Source of the DNA: Botryllus schlosseri
Lineage: Eukaryota > Chordata > Ascidiacea > Stolidobranchia > Styelidae
Assembly (NCBI GenBank): GCA_000444245.1
Contig: ATSW01125953.1
Coordinates: 1 to 21,959, forward strand
Reading direction: 5' to 3'
DNA: 21,959 bases
Part shown: one piece after another, positions 1 to 12,000 of the stretch
Layout: every line of letters begins with the position of its first letter
Position numbering within the stretch: the stretch's first letter is position 1
Translations under genes and position numbers: made by a program
The notes under the pieces: model-generated
The model's database searches: none
Told to the model about the DNA's origin: nothing
Seen by the model: the letters and a program-made list of their open reading frames with translations, nothing else

Positions 1-54
1 AGCTTTGCCGCCCGGGAGTCGATAAAGCGAACCATAGACAAAAGAACGGTGGAG
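1..54 (+). CDS. DNAH2: DNAH2 exon 1 of window (left-truncated), tail
   Basis: Reads [18 protein letters not shown] in frame 1 and stops at donor gtacgt, phase 0. The window edge cuts the exon, so its true start is unknown. The frame is chosen because it joins exon 2 in phase and has no stop. It is too short to recognise alone. Confidence 0.72.
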
Positions 55-3000
55 GTACGTGTCAATTGAAATGCCTTTAACCAAAGGTGGTCAAAGTCGG
101 CAGCATTCGTACTTGAGTAGCACTAGAAGTGATGCCTGTGGAAGTATAGTGATTTCCAAGACACGTTAAAACTATTGTATGGGGAAGTCTATAATGAAGG
201 TCTGAATAGCACTTGAGTAAGTGATGGAAACATATCCTATAACTACTTTATACCTTACAAAGTCCAAAGTGCAAAAAGTAAGCGGTTTTGTCAAAAATAC
301 TGTTAAGCCGAAGTGGAAATAGTCTATAAACACTACCACTTGAATAAGTTATGCAAGCTGGCAAAACATACCAACTACCTACTCAGAAACAATAGAATGA
401 CTTCGTTGCTGAACACCTATACTGCTTCATATTTGGATATACGACACCCTTTTAGTGATAAGAACTTGCTGTAAAAATGGAACAATATCGTTTGTGACGT
501 CACAGTTATTTGCAATCTCGTTCGCAGGTTTACTCCATGTTCAACGACGTCTTGAATAACGTCAAGAAAGAACTGAGCTACAAAGCGACCAATCTGATGC
601 CGCAACATCCAAAATACGCAGGCGCCGCGCACTGGGCTCGTGGACTGAAAAGGAGAATCGACCGACCCATGGAGGTTAGCCTTTCTTTTTATCAGGGCAA
701 GGAACTAATGCAAACCTAGTTTTTTTATTATGGATTCTTGAAATATACGTAGCCACAGAGAATCTAATTCTTACTGACTCTGGCGCTCGAAGGAAAGAGA
801 TTTGCGAAGGCTGTCCGAATGACCTTGACGAGTATACTGTACTTTGTTGGAGTAATCAAGTGCTCGCTGCATGCTCAAGTTGTTTTCTTTGATATACATC
901 AATCCAGAACTATATTTTCATCTGATTAAGACATGCAATGTACAATGCGATCCAACAAACAAACATACTGCTACAGTCATTGTCATTGTAGCAGTAGCAT
1001 TAGATACTAATATTCCAGCAATATAGCCACTTGTATCCCTGCTCCAACTATATTTTGAATTCAAGTTACTCACTTTACACCAGGGTTGTAATGACTCGAG
1101 TCATGCCTTGACTCGAGTCCGACTCAAGTCACGATTTTCTGATGACTCGACTTGACTCGAGTCATTTTTTCAAAATAGGGAAATGACTCGACTCGACTTG
1201 AGTCAATCTGTGTATTGACTCGACTTGGACTCGAGTCATTCCGTATGACTCGAACCAAGTCATTGATTCGAGACTCAGACGGCCAAGACCGACATTTCAT
1301 TGTAATTCTGAAGCCAACACACTATTGGGATTTCGTCTGTTGATACTGGTACTTGAAAATACGACCAGAAACTGCTAGGAGTGAAGAAAATTGGTTCGAT
1401 ATCACCAAACAGAGTTATAAAAAGTGCGTTTACCAAGACTTTAACTGGAAACTGAGTAGTGAACAAATGACTTGGGCTCGGACTCGAGTCATAATTCCAT
1501 GACTCGGACTCGACCCTCTGCTCGCTGACTTGGACTCGGACTTGACTCGGTGGTGAATTGAAATGACTCGACTTGACTCGAGTCAAAACAATAAAAGTGA
1601 GATTGTCTTGTGACTCGGAGCCTCGTGACTTGGTTACAACCCTGCTTCACACACTCAAAATATTGTCGGGTTCCATGTCAAAAGTCAATAGCAACGCCTC
1701 ATGCTGTGATTTACTCATAACATAGGCCCTGGAGATAGTCCGTGGCCGAACGTACATTCACAGGTACATTCTACAAGTTACCACTCTAACGTATCTTGGT
1801 TTTCCATAGGTCCTCAGCAAAGCCCACTTTTTGCCCGAAATCGGCCTGGGCCAGGAGACAAGGACGGCGTATTCTCAACTCGGTCAAGCGCTTGACGAAT
1901 TCGTCCGAAAGACTTTCAACGAATGGACCAACACCGTCGACGATCAATGCGTCAGGCGGCTAGACAAATCCCTCATGCAGAAAGGAGCTGTGCAGAAGGA
2001 TATGCTGAACATGAACTTTGACAAGTAATACTATTTTCGTTGGTTAAAATTTGGCAAGCTCACAAAATCTGTGGTCAGTTGAGTTTCCGGGCATTCAAAA
2101 TGAGGATAATTTGGAAATTCCCTGAGAAGTTTTAGAAAATTTAGAGAAATATTATAGATGTTTCATCGTTGGTACTCAAGTATAAGTAGCAGTAAAGTTG
2201 TAAATTTCTACTAGTAAAAAGTAGCAATTTCCAAGTATGTGAAAAGTAAAGTCTTCTGCTAGTTTTGCCTAAAGTACTGAAAACTCTAAAGTAGAATTAC
2301 TACTTTACTGACCACTGACCACTCAAGTATTCGAGATTGTGTGTAGCCATTTTCCATCAGACGAAAAGTAAACTTTAGGTAATCCAGTGAAATAGCATGG
2401 GGGAATAATCGCGATCATTTTCAGGGAGCTTCTGAAGCTCTTCAACGAAATCCACTACTGGGAGAGGTTGATGTTCGAAATTCCTCACTACGTAAACGAG
2501 GTGTACATGAAGAAAGAGGAACTGAGGAATCTCCGGGAACACGTCCTTCTCGTCGTCAGGTATGTTGGTGACAAGACAAAATTTAAAATATCATTTTAAT
2601 CCCGGCAGGCAATATATGACTATCGTTGAATTTTTTCACTCAGAACATTTTGACTGATGCTCATAGCCATGGAAATTGTTGTCGAGAAAATATGGGAAGA
2701 ATTTGTAATGTGCCATATTAGCACCAGATGATATTTCTCGCTTTTTCATGTTTTTGTATGTTTGATGTACAGATGTAATATCTCATTTGCTTTATTTCTA
2801 CAGGCTTTTGTCGTACACCGCAAATTGCAATATATTGTATCTGAAACCCATGAATTCAGTGTCAACACACAACTCAACAGATGAAGACAATATAATAATC
2901 TCATGTCACTTGCTTTCTCATTACTTGCGTATTGTGTTACCAATTGCTGTGATTGGACTGGTTGTTCTATTTGCTGCAAATGCGTCCAAAACTGTTATTT

Positions 3001-6000
3001 GACACAATATAAGATGTTAGTAGTTTGGCTTCAGAAACTGTCTAAGTGAAGTGTAAGTAGTCTAAAACATATGAGAAAGTAGACTTGAAGCAGACAAAAA
3101 GTAGACATCACCTCAAGGCTGACTCGAAACTGCATTCATTATATTAGTATCGCAATTCATCTTACAAATGACTTTCATATTCACCCAGGGACTACAACCG
3201 CATCATATCATTACTGTCGTTTGAAGAACGTGGCTTATTCCGAGAGAGAATTCGATCGCTCGATAAAAAGATCCGTCCCGGGCTGTCGAAACTTACTTGG
3301 GCTTCGAAGGGAATCTCGGAATATTTTGTAGGCGAATGCCGCAGCCACGCTAAAAAGGTAAGAATCTACATGAATAATGTCTACTATGCTTGCAGTAAGA
3401 CTCTGTGTATGTAATGAATATTATATCACAGTATGTGGTATCGCCAAATTTAAGATTAAGACCAGCAATGTCAATGATGACAGGGGTCACAAGCCTAACT
3501 GTACAGTTATCATAACAGAAGTGCATGTAAACCTAATTTATATATTAGCATTAGGAATCAAATCTATCTGCATTATTCAAAATTCTACTAGTTAGAATCG
3601 AGGAAATAATTAGCCTGCAAATTGGTATTAGTGAATTGCAACAACATTTTGACTTTTTGTCATATTCAGGTGCAAGCCATCGTCGACGATTACAAGGCGG
3701 CTAATCTGTCGATTGCACGCAGCTGTCGTAAGATTAGCGAGCTGCTTCTCGTGTCTTTGGATGGAAAGAAAATCTATGAGGTATGTGTGACAGATCTTGC
3801 AAAACTCGCCAGATCACAACCGCACGTGACGGAATTGCTTGATAAGTTTTAAAAATGATGTCATTTGCTTGAAGAAACCCAGTCATAGTAGAAACGAGTG
3901 ATTGATTTCGACAGTGATGTATTTCGACAATAGAATTCATCAAGATGCTTGCAAGATGCTCATACAACTATAATAACTATGTGATGTACATCGTTGTAAC
4001 TACATCTCCAATGCAGCAGGGGACACCCTTGAAAAACCTGCCGCCCCCATGATTAACTTGCAACCGTCTGTGTTCATGACCGAATGTAAATAAACTCACG
4101 TTATAGGACTTGGAATTCCAAGACGATCAGTTTGCTCACCGAGACAACATGCAGAGGAAGCTTGACGAAATTCATGCCGGCATCATTGCGACGATGAAGA
4201 ATACTTACAAAGTTTTCATGTCGGATGGACAAGAGGTGACGCAAAAAGATCAGAATGTTTTTTTTTAATGGCGTTAATTGAAAATGATGAATGGATACCA
4301 AAAAGAGTTGAACCAACTTGGTGAAGTCAATCCATCAAACTTTCCTCTTGGCCTACAAATATTTAAATAAATATGTAGGAATACATTAAAAAGAGGCATA
4401 CACTTACACAGCTCTACAGTCAATTAGAAATAGCCATATAAATATGTAAGACTTGTTTATTCAGAGACTAATGATGACGTATGTTTAATTCTTTGTTCGT
4501 TTGATGTCACTATTTCTTGATAATATTGTATGCTAAGACTTGTTTTTATTTTATTTCTAAGGTGTATACTCATTGGGTACGCTACACGGAACGCATGGAT
4601 CAGCACGTGGAAGACGCCTTCCGTTTGAATATCAAATGGTCGTTACAAGAAATAGCCAAGGCTGTTACGGATGACGCTAAATCCACGCCGAACCCGCTGT
4701 TCCGCGTCAAGGTCAAACTCGTGTCTGGGAAAAAAGACATTCCACAGGTACTGAATAAAATCAACATTTTTTATGAAAAACCGAAAATTAGTCTGGTAGT
4801 TTTGTTGTGTTGAAGCCTGACTTACAACCTATAATCTACAATTGTATACTGACTCAGAGAAAACTAGCATTCTCAACCTATTACGATATTCCTAATTCTA
4901 ATTCTTGAACTTGGAATATATTAGTTTTGATTTAGATTTTTTTCATCAATGCTGGCCCAAGTCTCCCTACATCGGTCGATGTTTAAAAATAAACGTCTAT
5001 TTATTTTAGTGTGTAATAACCTCAAGGATAAGTGCTTTCATTGCAATTGTGGAGACATTTAGTCGAAATGGAATTTGTGATAATATGTGTTGTTAACTTT
5101 GTGCGGATATCCCTAATCGCCTTGCTCTAAGCTTTTGTTATTCGCTGATTTTCCCACCAAGAATAGGATTAGAGTTAGGGTTAGGTTTATGTTACGAAAG
5201 ATTAGAACCACCAATGACTTTTAATTATTGTAAAGGTATGGGTATCGGATTTGGTATGTGTTGGTAATCTGTCGGTAATTTAATCATGCAAGGACTCTTA
5301 CTATGTATGCCTTATAACTCGTGTAATTCTTTGTGTTTCAGGTCGGATTTTCACCTACCCTCGAAGAATTAGCGGGAATAGTGAACACCGTAAGCACGCA
5401 ACTGACTACGGCCATCGCGCATTTCAAGAGATTGCCCGAGTTGCTGACCAAGTCCAGAAAGCAGCAGCTTTACGAACCCAAAGAACCCGTCCACACAATC
5501 ATCGGTAGGATTGGGCTTGTGTTTGCGCCTGATTCAGTAGCTTGGTTCTTTTGAATTACCCCTGACGAGTGTCAGCCGAAAATCGAATATATTGTTCAAT
5601 TGTAAATTGATGTTCTGTGCCTTTGAAAACTCCATTTTTCCAAACCTGTTTCAGAACGAGACGATGAAACCAGAAAAGTACAACGCATCATCCACGACGG
5701 TATGGAGTTGAACGCAACGCGCCTCGTCGAATACCTCGGGACGTGGAGCATTTACCAGGAAATCTGGGAGATCAACAAGGACGCCTTCATAAGGAGATAC
5801 CAAAAACTTGATCCTCCCGTGCCCAGCTTTGATTCCGATATTGCAAGGTATTTTATCCATCTCCGAAGCACATGTTTTGACTCTAATCTTGACGGGTTTT
5901 ATGTGAACTTAGACTTAATAAACCCTAAAGTAACCCCAACCCAGAAGTGATCAGCGTCGCTGGTGGCTCAATTTCACTCAGAAAAGTGATGCAAACTCAT

Positions 6001-9000
6001 CAAAACACCTTTATAATTTTTAAAATATAAAGTGTGAAAAGAAAGTAGTTTTACCTAAAGAAACAGTCCAAGTAGGGGTCGAAGTACTCTAAAATACAGC
6101 TACTTGAGTAATTGGTGCAAGTACGCAATAAGTAATTGAGTACTCCTAACAAGTAACCCTTGCCCAGACCCTAACCAAAGCCTATCTCAAATGTCGCGTG
6201 GTGATGTGTCCATTGTCGATGGACCATTTCTTCTGTATGCTTTTGATGATCGTTCACTATCCATTAAAACAGGGGCGGGCAACTTCTCCAGTCGGCGGGC
6301 CGGATATAGGAAAATTAAGTACTTGGCTGGCCGGATTGCTAAATCCATACAATATTCGCCCATTTATCCACATATACAAGGAATAAATCGTATGTATTGA
6401 ATGTATTTTAACGACAGCAATAAAACTTTAAAGCCATTTCTTGCCAATAACGAAGAAGACAATGTGGATTAGAGACCAGCATTGTCATACAGGCACCACC
6501 ATGTCTGCTTCTCTCTGATCAATCAACACACGGTGCAATCCTTAATTAAGATTTCAAAGCCCGGTACCCCAAATTTACCAAGATATCAATTCATTAGGGT
6601 TTAGTAGGTGACGAAATAGCGTGGTTGTTCAACTGTGTGGCCTATTTTATCGCGATATTGAATTCATGCGCCCCGCGGCCTCTACGAAATTTGAAAGTGG
6701 CCCTGACCCGTGTTGAGTTGGTGACGCCTGGCATAAGCGGTGTCTTACAGAAGCCTAGAAGTGTGCCGTGCTACAAGTCGACGGTTACGGAATCAAGAAT
6801 AAGAAATATCGGCCAAGTGTAAATGACCATTGCAGTCGATAAACACCATGATTACCACAAATGACATTGGGGTTAACTACATCGTAAATGCCGATAATGC
6901 AAGTCTTCTCGCTTCGACGAACTTACGTGTAAGCTCCACCCTCGCTCGCTGCGCATACATGTGTATAATAACATACAGTCACAGTCACTAAAATTTGACG
7001 TATGTAAGCAAGTAGTGGGGAATCTCGGGAGACTGGGGCCGCGGGCCACATTATCATGTGAGACGGAAAACTATCCGCGGGCCGGACAAAATCCCTTCGC
7101 GGGCCGTAAAATGACCGCCCCTGCATTAACGTAATTAGCGTAACAAATTAAGTTATATTGATTTGTGAGAGGACATTAAATAAAGTGTGAATGCTACCAG
7201 AGTTTTACTTTTATATGTATCGGTTCAACATAGTATCCGTTTGAAGGTACACGGAAGTGAGCAACAACGTGCAGAAGGAAGACACGGTCTTACAAATTCA
7301 GTTCGTTCTGGTGGACTGCTCGCCGCTGAAATTCTCCATCTTGTCGCACTGTAACGAGTGGCAGAACAAGTTCACGACTCTGCTGCAAGAAATGGCCACC
7401 GAGAGACTCACTACTCTCACTACGTTCCTGCAATCGAACGCTTCAAAGTTTGTCGCTTAGTAGAATTTATTACGCAGTCATAGCTGTAATAATGATTTGA
7501 GAGCAGGGCTCAAACGTTCCTGTAAATCTACTCTGAAAATGATACATTTGTTACATGTTCAGCTGTTCTTTCTACTAAGTGAATCAACATATTGTTGAAT
7601 TAAAAAAATTCTGCCGAAAGAATTGAGTTAGTGACTCTTCTGTAACTGCAACAAAACTTTTAATTAATATTTGAGAACATTAGATTTTAAAGTAGTTTGA
7701 GTCAGAGCATTTAATATCCCCAAATCTGATTCCAAAGGGTGTTACAAATAGTCTGTGACTCCATCAAGTGAAAATGTTACAAAAGTGTGACTCCAACTCA
7801 TATATGTATCTTTTTGCGGCCACAAGGAAAATGATAAGTTAGATCTCATCCGAAATAATGTTGTATTTCTGAACCACGACTATTTCGTGGCGCTTCGTGA
7901 CCATTGTGAGGCTCGATAACTATTTCACAGAAATGTTGGTCAATGAATATTCATAGCCTTGTGCAATATGTTTTGCAGATAATTACCAGGGACGGTGTTT
8001 TCTTGTTTTATAGTTTATTCATTCTTCTAGTGAATATCAAATTGTGCGTGTGAAATTTGGTTTATCCATGTCGCGCTCACGGTACTTCATTCCGATAGGG
8101 TGAGCATGCCCCCCAAGACTTTGGACGAGCTCGGCGACAGCTTGGACCTTTGGGAGAGCCTCAACTCTGAACGTGCCGCCACCGAAGCCAAGATACAACC
8201 GATTCACGAGCAGTTTGGCATCTTGGAAAAGTACGAAGTCACCGTGCCGGAAGAGGTATAAATACGTCCGCCGTGTTATTATGGCTGAATTTGTGAATCT
8301 TATGCGCAAAAGTGAAAGTTATCCATACCCGACTACCTTCGGTCATGTAAGAAGGATGTTTAACCACACGATAATCTCTCTTTTCTGCCAGACGACACAA
8401 ATGCTCCACGAGCTGAACGACGAGTACATGAAGTTCCAACAGTGCCTGCTCGACGCCGACATCATGCTGAAGAAACACAAAGAAAAGTTCAAGTCAGGCC
8501 TGCTCACTCAGGCAGAAGAATTCCGAAAGCACGTAGGCGGCCTGTGCTCCGACTTTTTCCAGCAAGGGCCTTTCACGAGCGGCTTCACCAGCGAAAAGGC
8601 GTTGGAGGTTATAGGGACTTTCAAGTAAGTGGTGTGCAGAGGTAATCAAAGTAATCAGCAACTGGTGACCATACATAGTCAATGTAACCATAGATTACTA
8701 AACTATGGACAGATAGAACAGCATTTATAAATGAAAAGAGACACGACACCCAGCTACTTAATAATTACTGCTGGTGATTACTGCGGTAACATCTAGCTTT
8801 TTAGCTACATGGAAAAATCCTTGTATCCGCATTGTATCAAAGTGCTAAGTCTGATAATCGGTTTAACCGCAGAGCAACTACGATCTTTTGTCATTTCTGC
8901 TACGAATGTCAAGAGCAGAACACATTCGTTCCAATGACATGGGTTTGTCAAGTTGCAATTAAACGTTCTAGAGTTGAAAAGGTTTCCATTATGACTGAAC

Positions 9001-12000
9001 CGGAATGTTCTCAGTGATCATGTAATGCTGTTTTACAGATATTGCGCTCACAAACCCTCTCTTTTATTCGAAATTTCATGCTGGTGACGTCATGTTTTGT
9101 GATACGATTGTTGATATACAATGTTCTCTCCTAGTTGCTGACGATTTACCCCTGACAAGTGTCAGTCGAAAATATTCGGGTTCATTTCAATATGAATATA
9201 CTGGTCCTATTCAAAGAAATATCTAAATAAAAACAGTCCAGTTCAGTATATCAGTAATTTTTGCATTTCAAAACAACACAAGATTGATATAAAATGATAA
9301 GATAGAAAGGACTTGTAGTGTTCTTCCAGTAGAACCCTCACCTTGGCCTAGCACATGTTAATAACGAGTGTATACACTGAATGAAAAGTAACAAGGTACC
9401 GTCACATAGAAAAGACAAGCAATGAAAATGAAGTACATGGAGGCCCTATCGGTAGGCAAGATAGATATGTCTTCTAATCCCTCGACTAGTATTTATTCAG
9501 TATTATATGCGTGTATTTTGAAGTGAGAGTGGACAAGAGACATGCTCGACGACTGTATGATTGCCAGCAAAATAACGTTCCTCTGTGCGGGGCCCGTCAT
9601 ACTTGGTACTAAATTAATGCAATTACGTACAGGAAAAACGTGTCTGACCTCAAAACTCAAGAAACGTCGCTACGCCGCGGCCTCGGCATCTTCAAAATCG
9701 AACAGCAGCCTTCCAAGGACCTAGTCGGCCTGGACAAGGACCTTGACTACATCGAACAGGTGGGCTGTTTCCCACTAGGCCACTTTCGCCAACTTTTTAA
9801 CTTCCCTTTTTCGCCCGCAGATCTGGGATCTGACGAAAGAATGGGAGGGACTCTGGGACGAATGGAAGGTCGGACAGTTCAAGGACCTGGTCACGTCTGA
9901 CATGGAGATGACGGCGCAGGGTGTCTACAAAAAGCTGAATAGGCTGAGTCGCGAATTGAAGGTGAGATGTCGTAAATATTTAAATTTTACTGTGTTCTCA
10001 ACTACGAAATGTGAGAGGTTAGAGGCTTGTCCATTTCTGTATTGACTCAATTTGTACTCGAGTCGTATGACTCGAGCCTAGGACGACCAAGACAGACATT
10101 TCATTGTAATTTCGAAAAATAGTAAAGTTACCACATTATTGGTATTTGGTCTACCAGTCCTGATACTTGGAAAATAGGGCCAGAAACCGTTAAAACCGAG
10201 GAAAATTACGATATTATGAATGCGAGCCATTCTATATCACTCGAGCAGAGTTAAAAAAAAGTGGGATAATGATAGCGTATTTAGATGCAGGTATTAATGA
10301 TATATTCAGTTACCTTGATACTTCTGCTATCATGACAATTTTACATGACAAGCGATGCAAACCTATCCAAAGAGTGCATTATACTTTACAAAAACTGTAA
10401 AAAACTTAGTAGCTTTGCTTCAAAATCTGGTAAAGTGGAAGTGTTCTATAAACACAGCCATTTGAGTGAGTAATGCAAGTAAGCTAACCTACTTGAGGAC
10501 TTCGTGTAAGTAGAAGTACTTCTTTTTTGATCACAGCTGGTCACCACTCACCGATAGTGGCTATCATCAAGATAATAGTAACGAGATGAATCCTAAATTA
10601 TCGAGGCTCAAGTCAAATCCCGTGAAATCATTCAGCCGAATACAAATCCGCATCGGTAGCGCTAATCGATAACTATTTATCAGGACAAGCATTGGGAGAT
10701 TGTCGACCACTCGAAAGGCCGTATCGACCAATTTAAGCGTACCATGCCGCTCATCACGGATTTGAAGAACGAAGCAATGCGAGACAGGCATTGGGTGCAA
10801 ATTAAGACCGAGGTACAGATGATTCGAGTTTCTTCGATATTCCTGCTTTACTTTAGCAGTATTTTGTCTGTCTTTTTAGCTCCAAAAGCAATTCGACCAC
10901 ACAAGCGAAACGTTCACTTTGGAGAAAATTATCGAACTCGGGTTGGACGCGTATGTCGAACAAGTCTCTGAAATATCATCCGCAGCTAGCAAGGAGTTGG
11001 CTATCGAACAGGTGCCTTTTCTTATTAATATTCAATGCGATACACTAGTCGCATCTGTTATGCTGCGAGCTGTGCTGACTATCTGTTCAATGTTCATGTT
11101 CACGAGTTGAAATTATGAATGCATATTATGGAATTCAAAGGAATCAACATTGAAATCACAGGACCACGCTGAACCGCGTGTTTGCCGGATAAGACTCTGC
11201 ATCCGATACTAGCATTTTAGTAGAATATTCATGGACTACCCATGAACAATATTACTCATTGTATTCTATTTTGTATCATTCATGCAACTACAAAAGAAAT
11301 TATGCCTCGTCAATATGAATTAGGCACATTTGACAACCAATCACTCATGTTTACTTAATATTTGTACGCACTTGCATACACCAACCTAAAATTTATTCCG
11401 GAAGACACCATCATCACGGCATCCAATGCAATAAATACCACTTACTTTTACGGAAATTACCTCTATGATAGACTCTTTATTCCGTATCTGCTAGATGTTT
11501 TGTGATTTCCAATGCAACAAGACTCCAATATTATGTTTAGACACTGGAAGAAATCGAGAATGCTTGGAACGATTTCGTACTGGATATTGTGCCGTACAAA
11601 GAACGTGGTCATTACAGGTGGGTGTCTATCATTTACCTTATATCCGAATGAAGCAATGTCGCTTGTATTAGGACGTAGCTCAATCAGCACACTATGTGAT
11701 GACATTATCCAGGCAGAGATAGTAGTTGATGAGATGAGCCAAAAATACCTCAAATAGATTTGAAAAAAGGGAAGTTTCAAAAAGTATTATCAACGATTAT
11801 TGTTTTTGCTTGTATTTTCTAATAACTAGCAACAACCATTGAATGACAAAATAAATTTTTGTAACTGATGCAGAATTGAAAAACCACGAATCGAAAAACA
11901 TAACAATTCTAATATTTCAGTGAAGTAATATCTTCTTGACGTAACCCAGCATGTACATCAGCAGGATACTTGATAATCCATGTGCAATTGGTGAAAAACA

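Larger units (their letters stand above)
675..1809 (+). other. DNAH2 intron 2 (1135 bp)
   Basis: Half of it is the 564-bp hAT-like element. The remainder is unique AT-rich sequence with one short inverted motif near 976-1000 (CAGTCATTGTCATTGTAGCAG-like words) and no coding potential. Confidence 0.85.
3358..4561 (+). other. DNAH2 introns 5-7 (3358-3669, 3781-4106, 4236-4561)
   Basis: Three AT-rich introns of 312, 326 and 326 bp separated by exons 6 and 7. I see no repeat or gene in them beyond splice signals. Confidence 0.8.
5848..7246 (+). other. DNAH2 intron 10 (1399 bp, the longest complete intron)
   Basis: Built mainly from the dispersed repeat (about 5985-6160) and the 854-bp hAT-like element (6270-7123). 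This accounts for its size compared with neighbours. The acceptor is ccgtttgaag. Confidence 0.85.
9962..10683 (+). other. DNAH2 intron 15 (722 bp)
   Basis: Composed of a hAT-like fragment (10036-10265) followed by a dispersed repeat copy (10310-10556). Little unique sequence remains before the acceptor tttatcag. Confidence 0.85.

Noticed and set aside
1275-1586. A 103-codon minus-strand frame inside the intron 2 element
   Set aside because: It is produced by the repetitive GACTCGAGTC words and has no likeness to a transposase or other protein.
5168-5184. Telomere-like TTAGGG words
   Set aside because: Only about two imperfect units; far too short for an interstitial telomere array.
6270-7123. 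Possible coding transposase inside the CAGGGGCGG element
   Set aside because: Open frames are at most about 70 codons and carry no recognisable hAT dimerisation or zinc-finger (BED) motif.
8037-8478. Minus-strand open frames of 79-90 codons over exons 12-13
   Set aside because: They overlap well-supported dynein exons and show no recognisable protein features. They are antisense shadows of GC-richer coding sequence.
11463-11780. A 105-codon minus-strand frame
   Set aside because: It crosses exon 18 antisense and shows no domain or signal; taken as chance.
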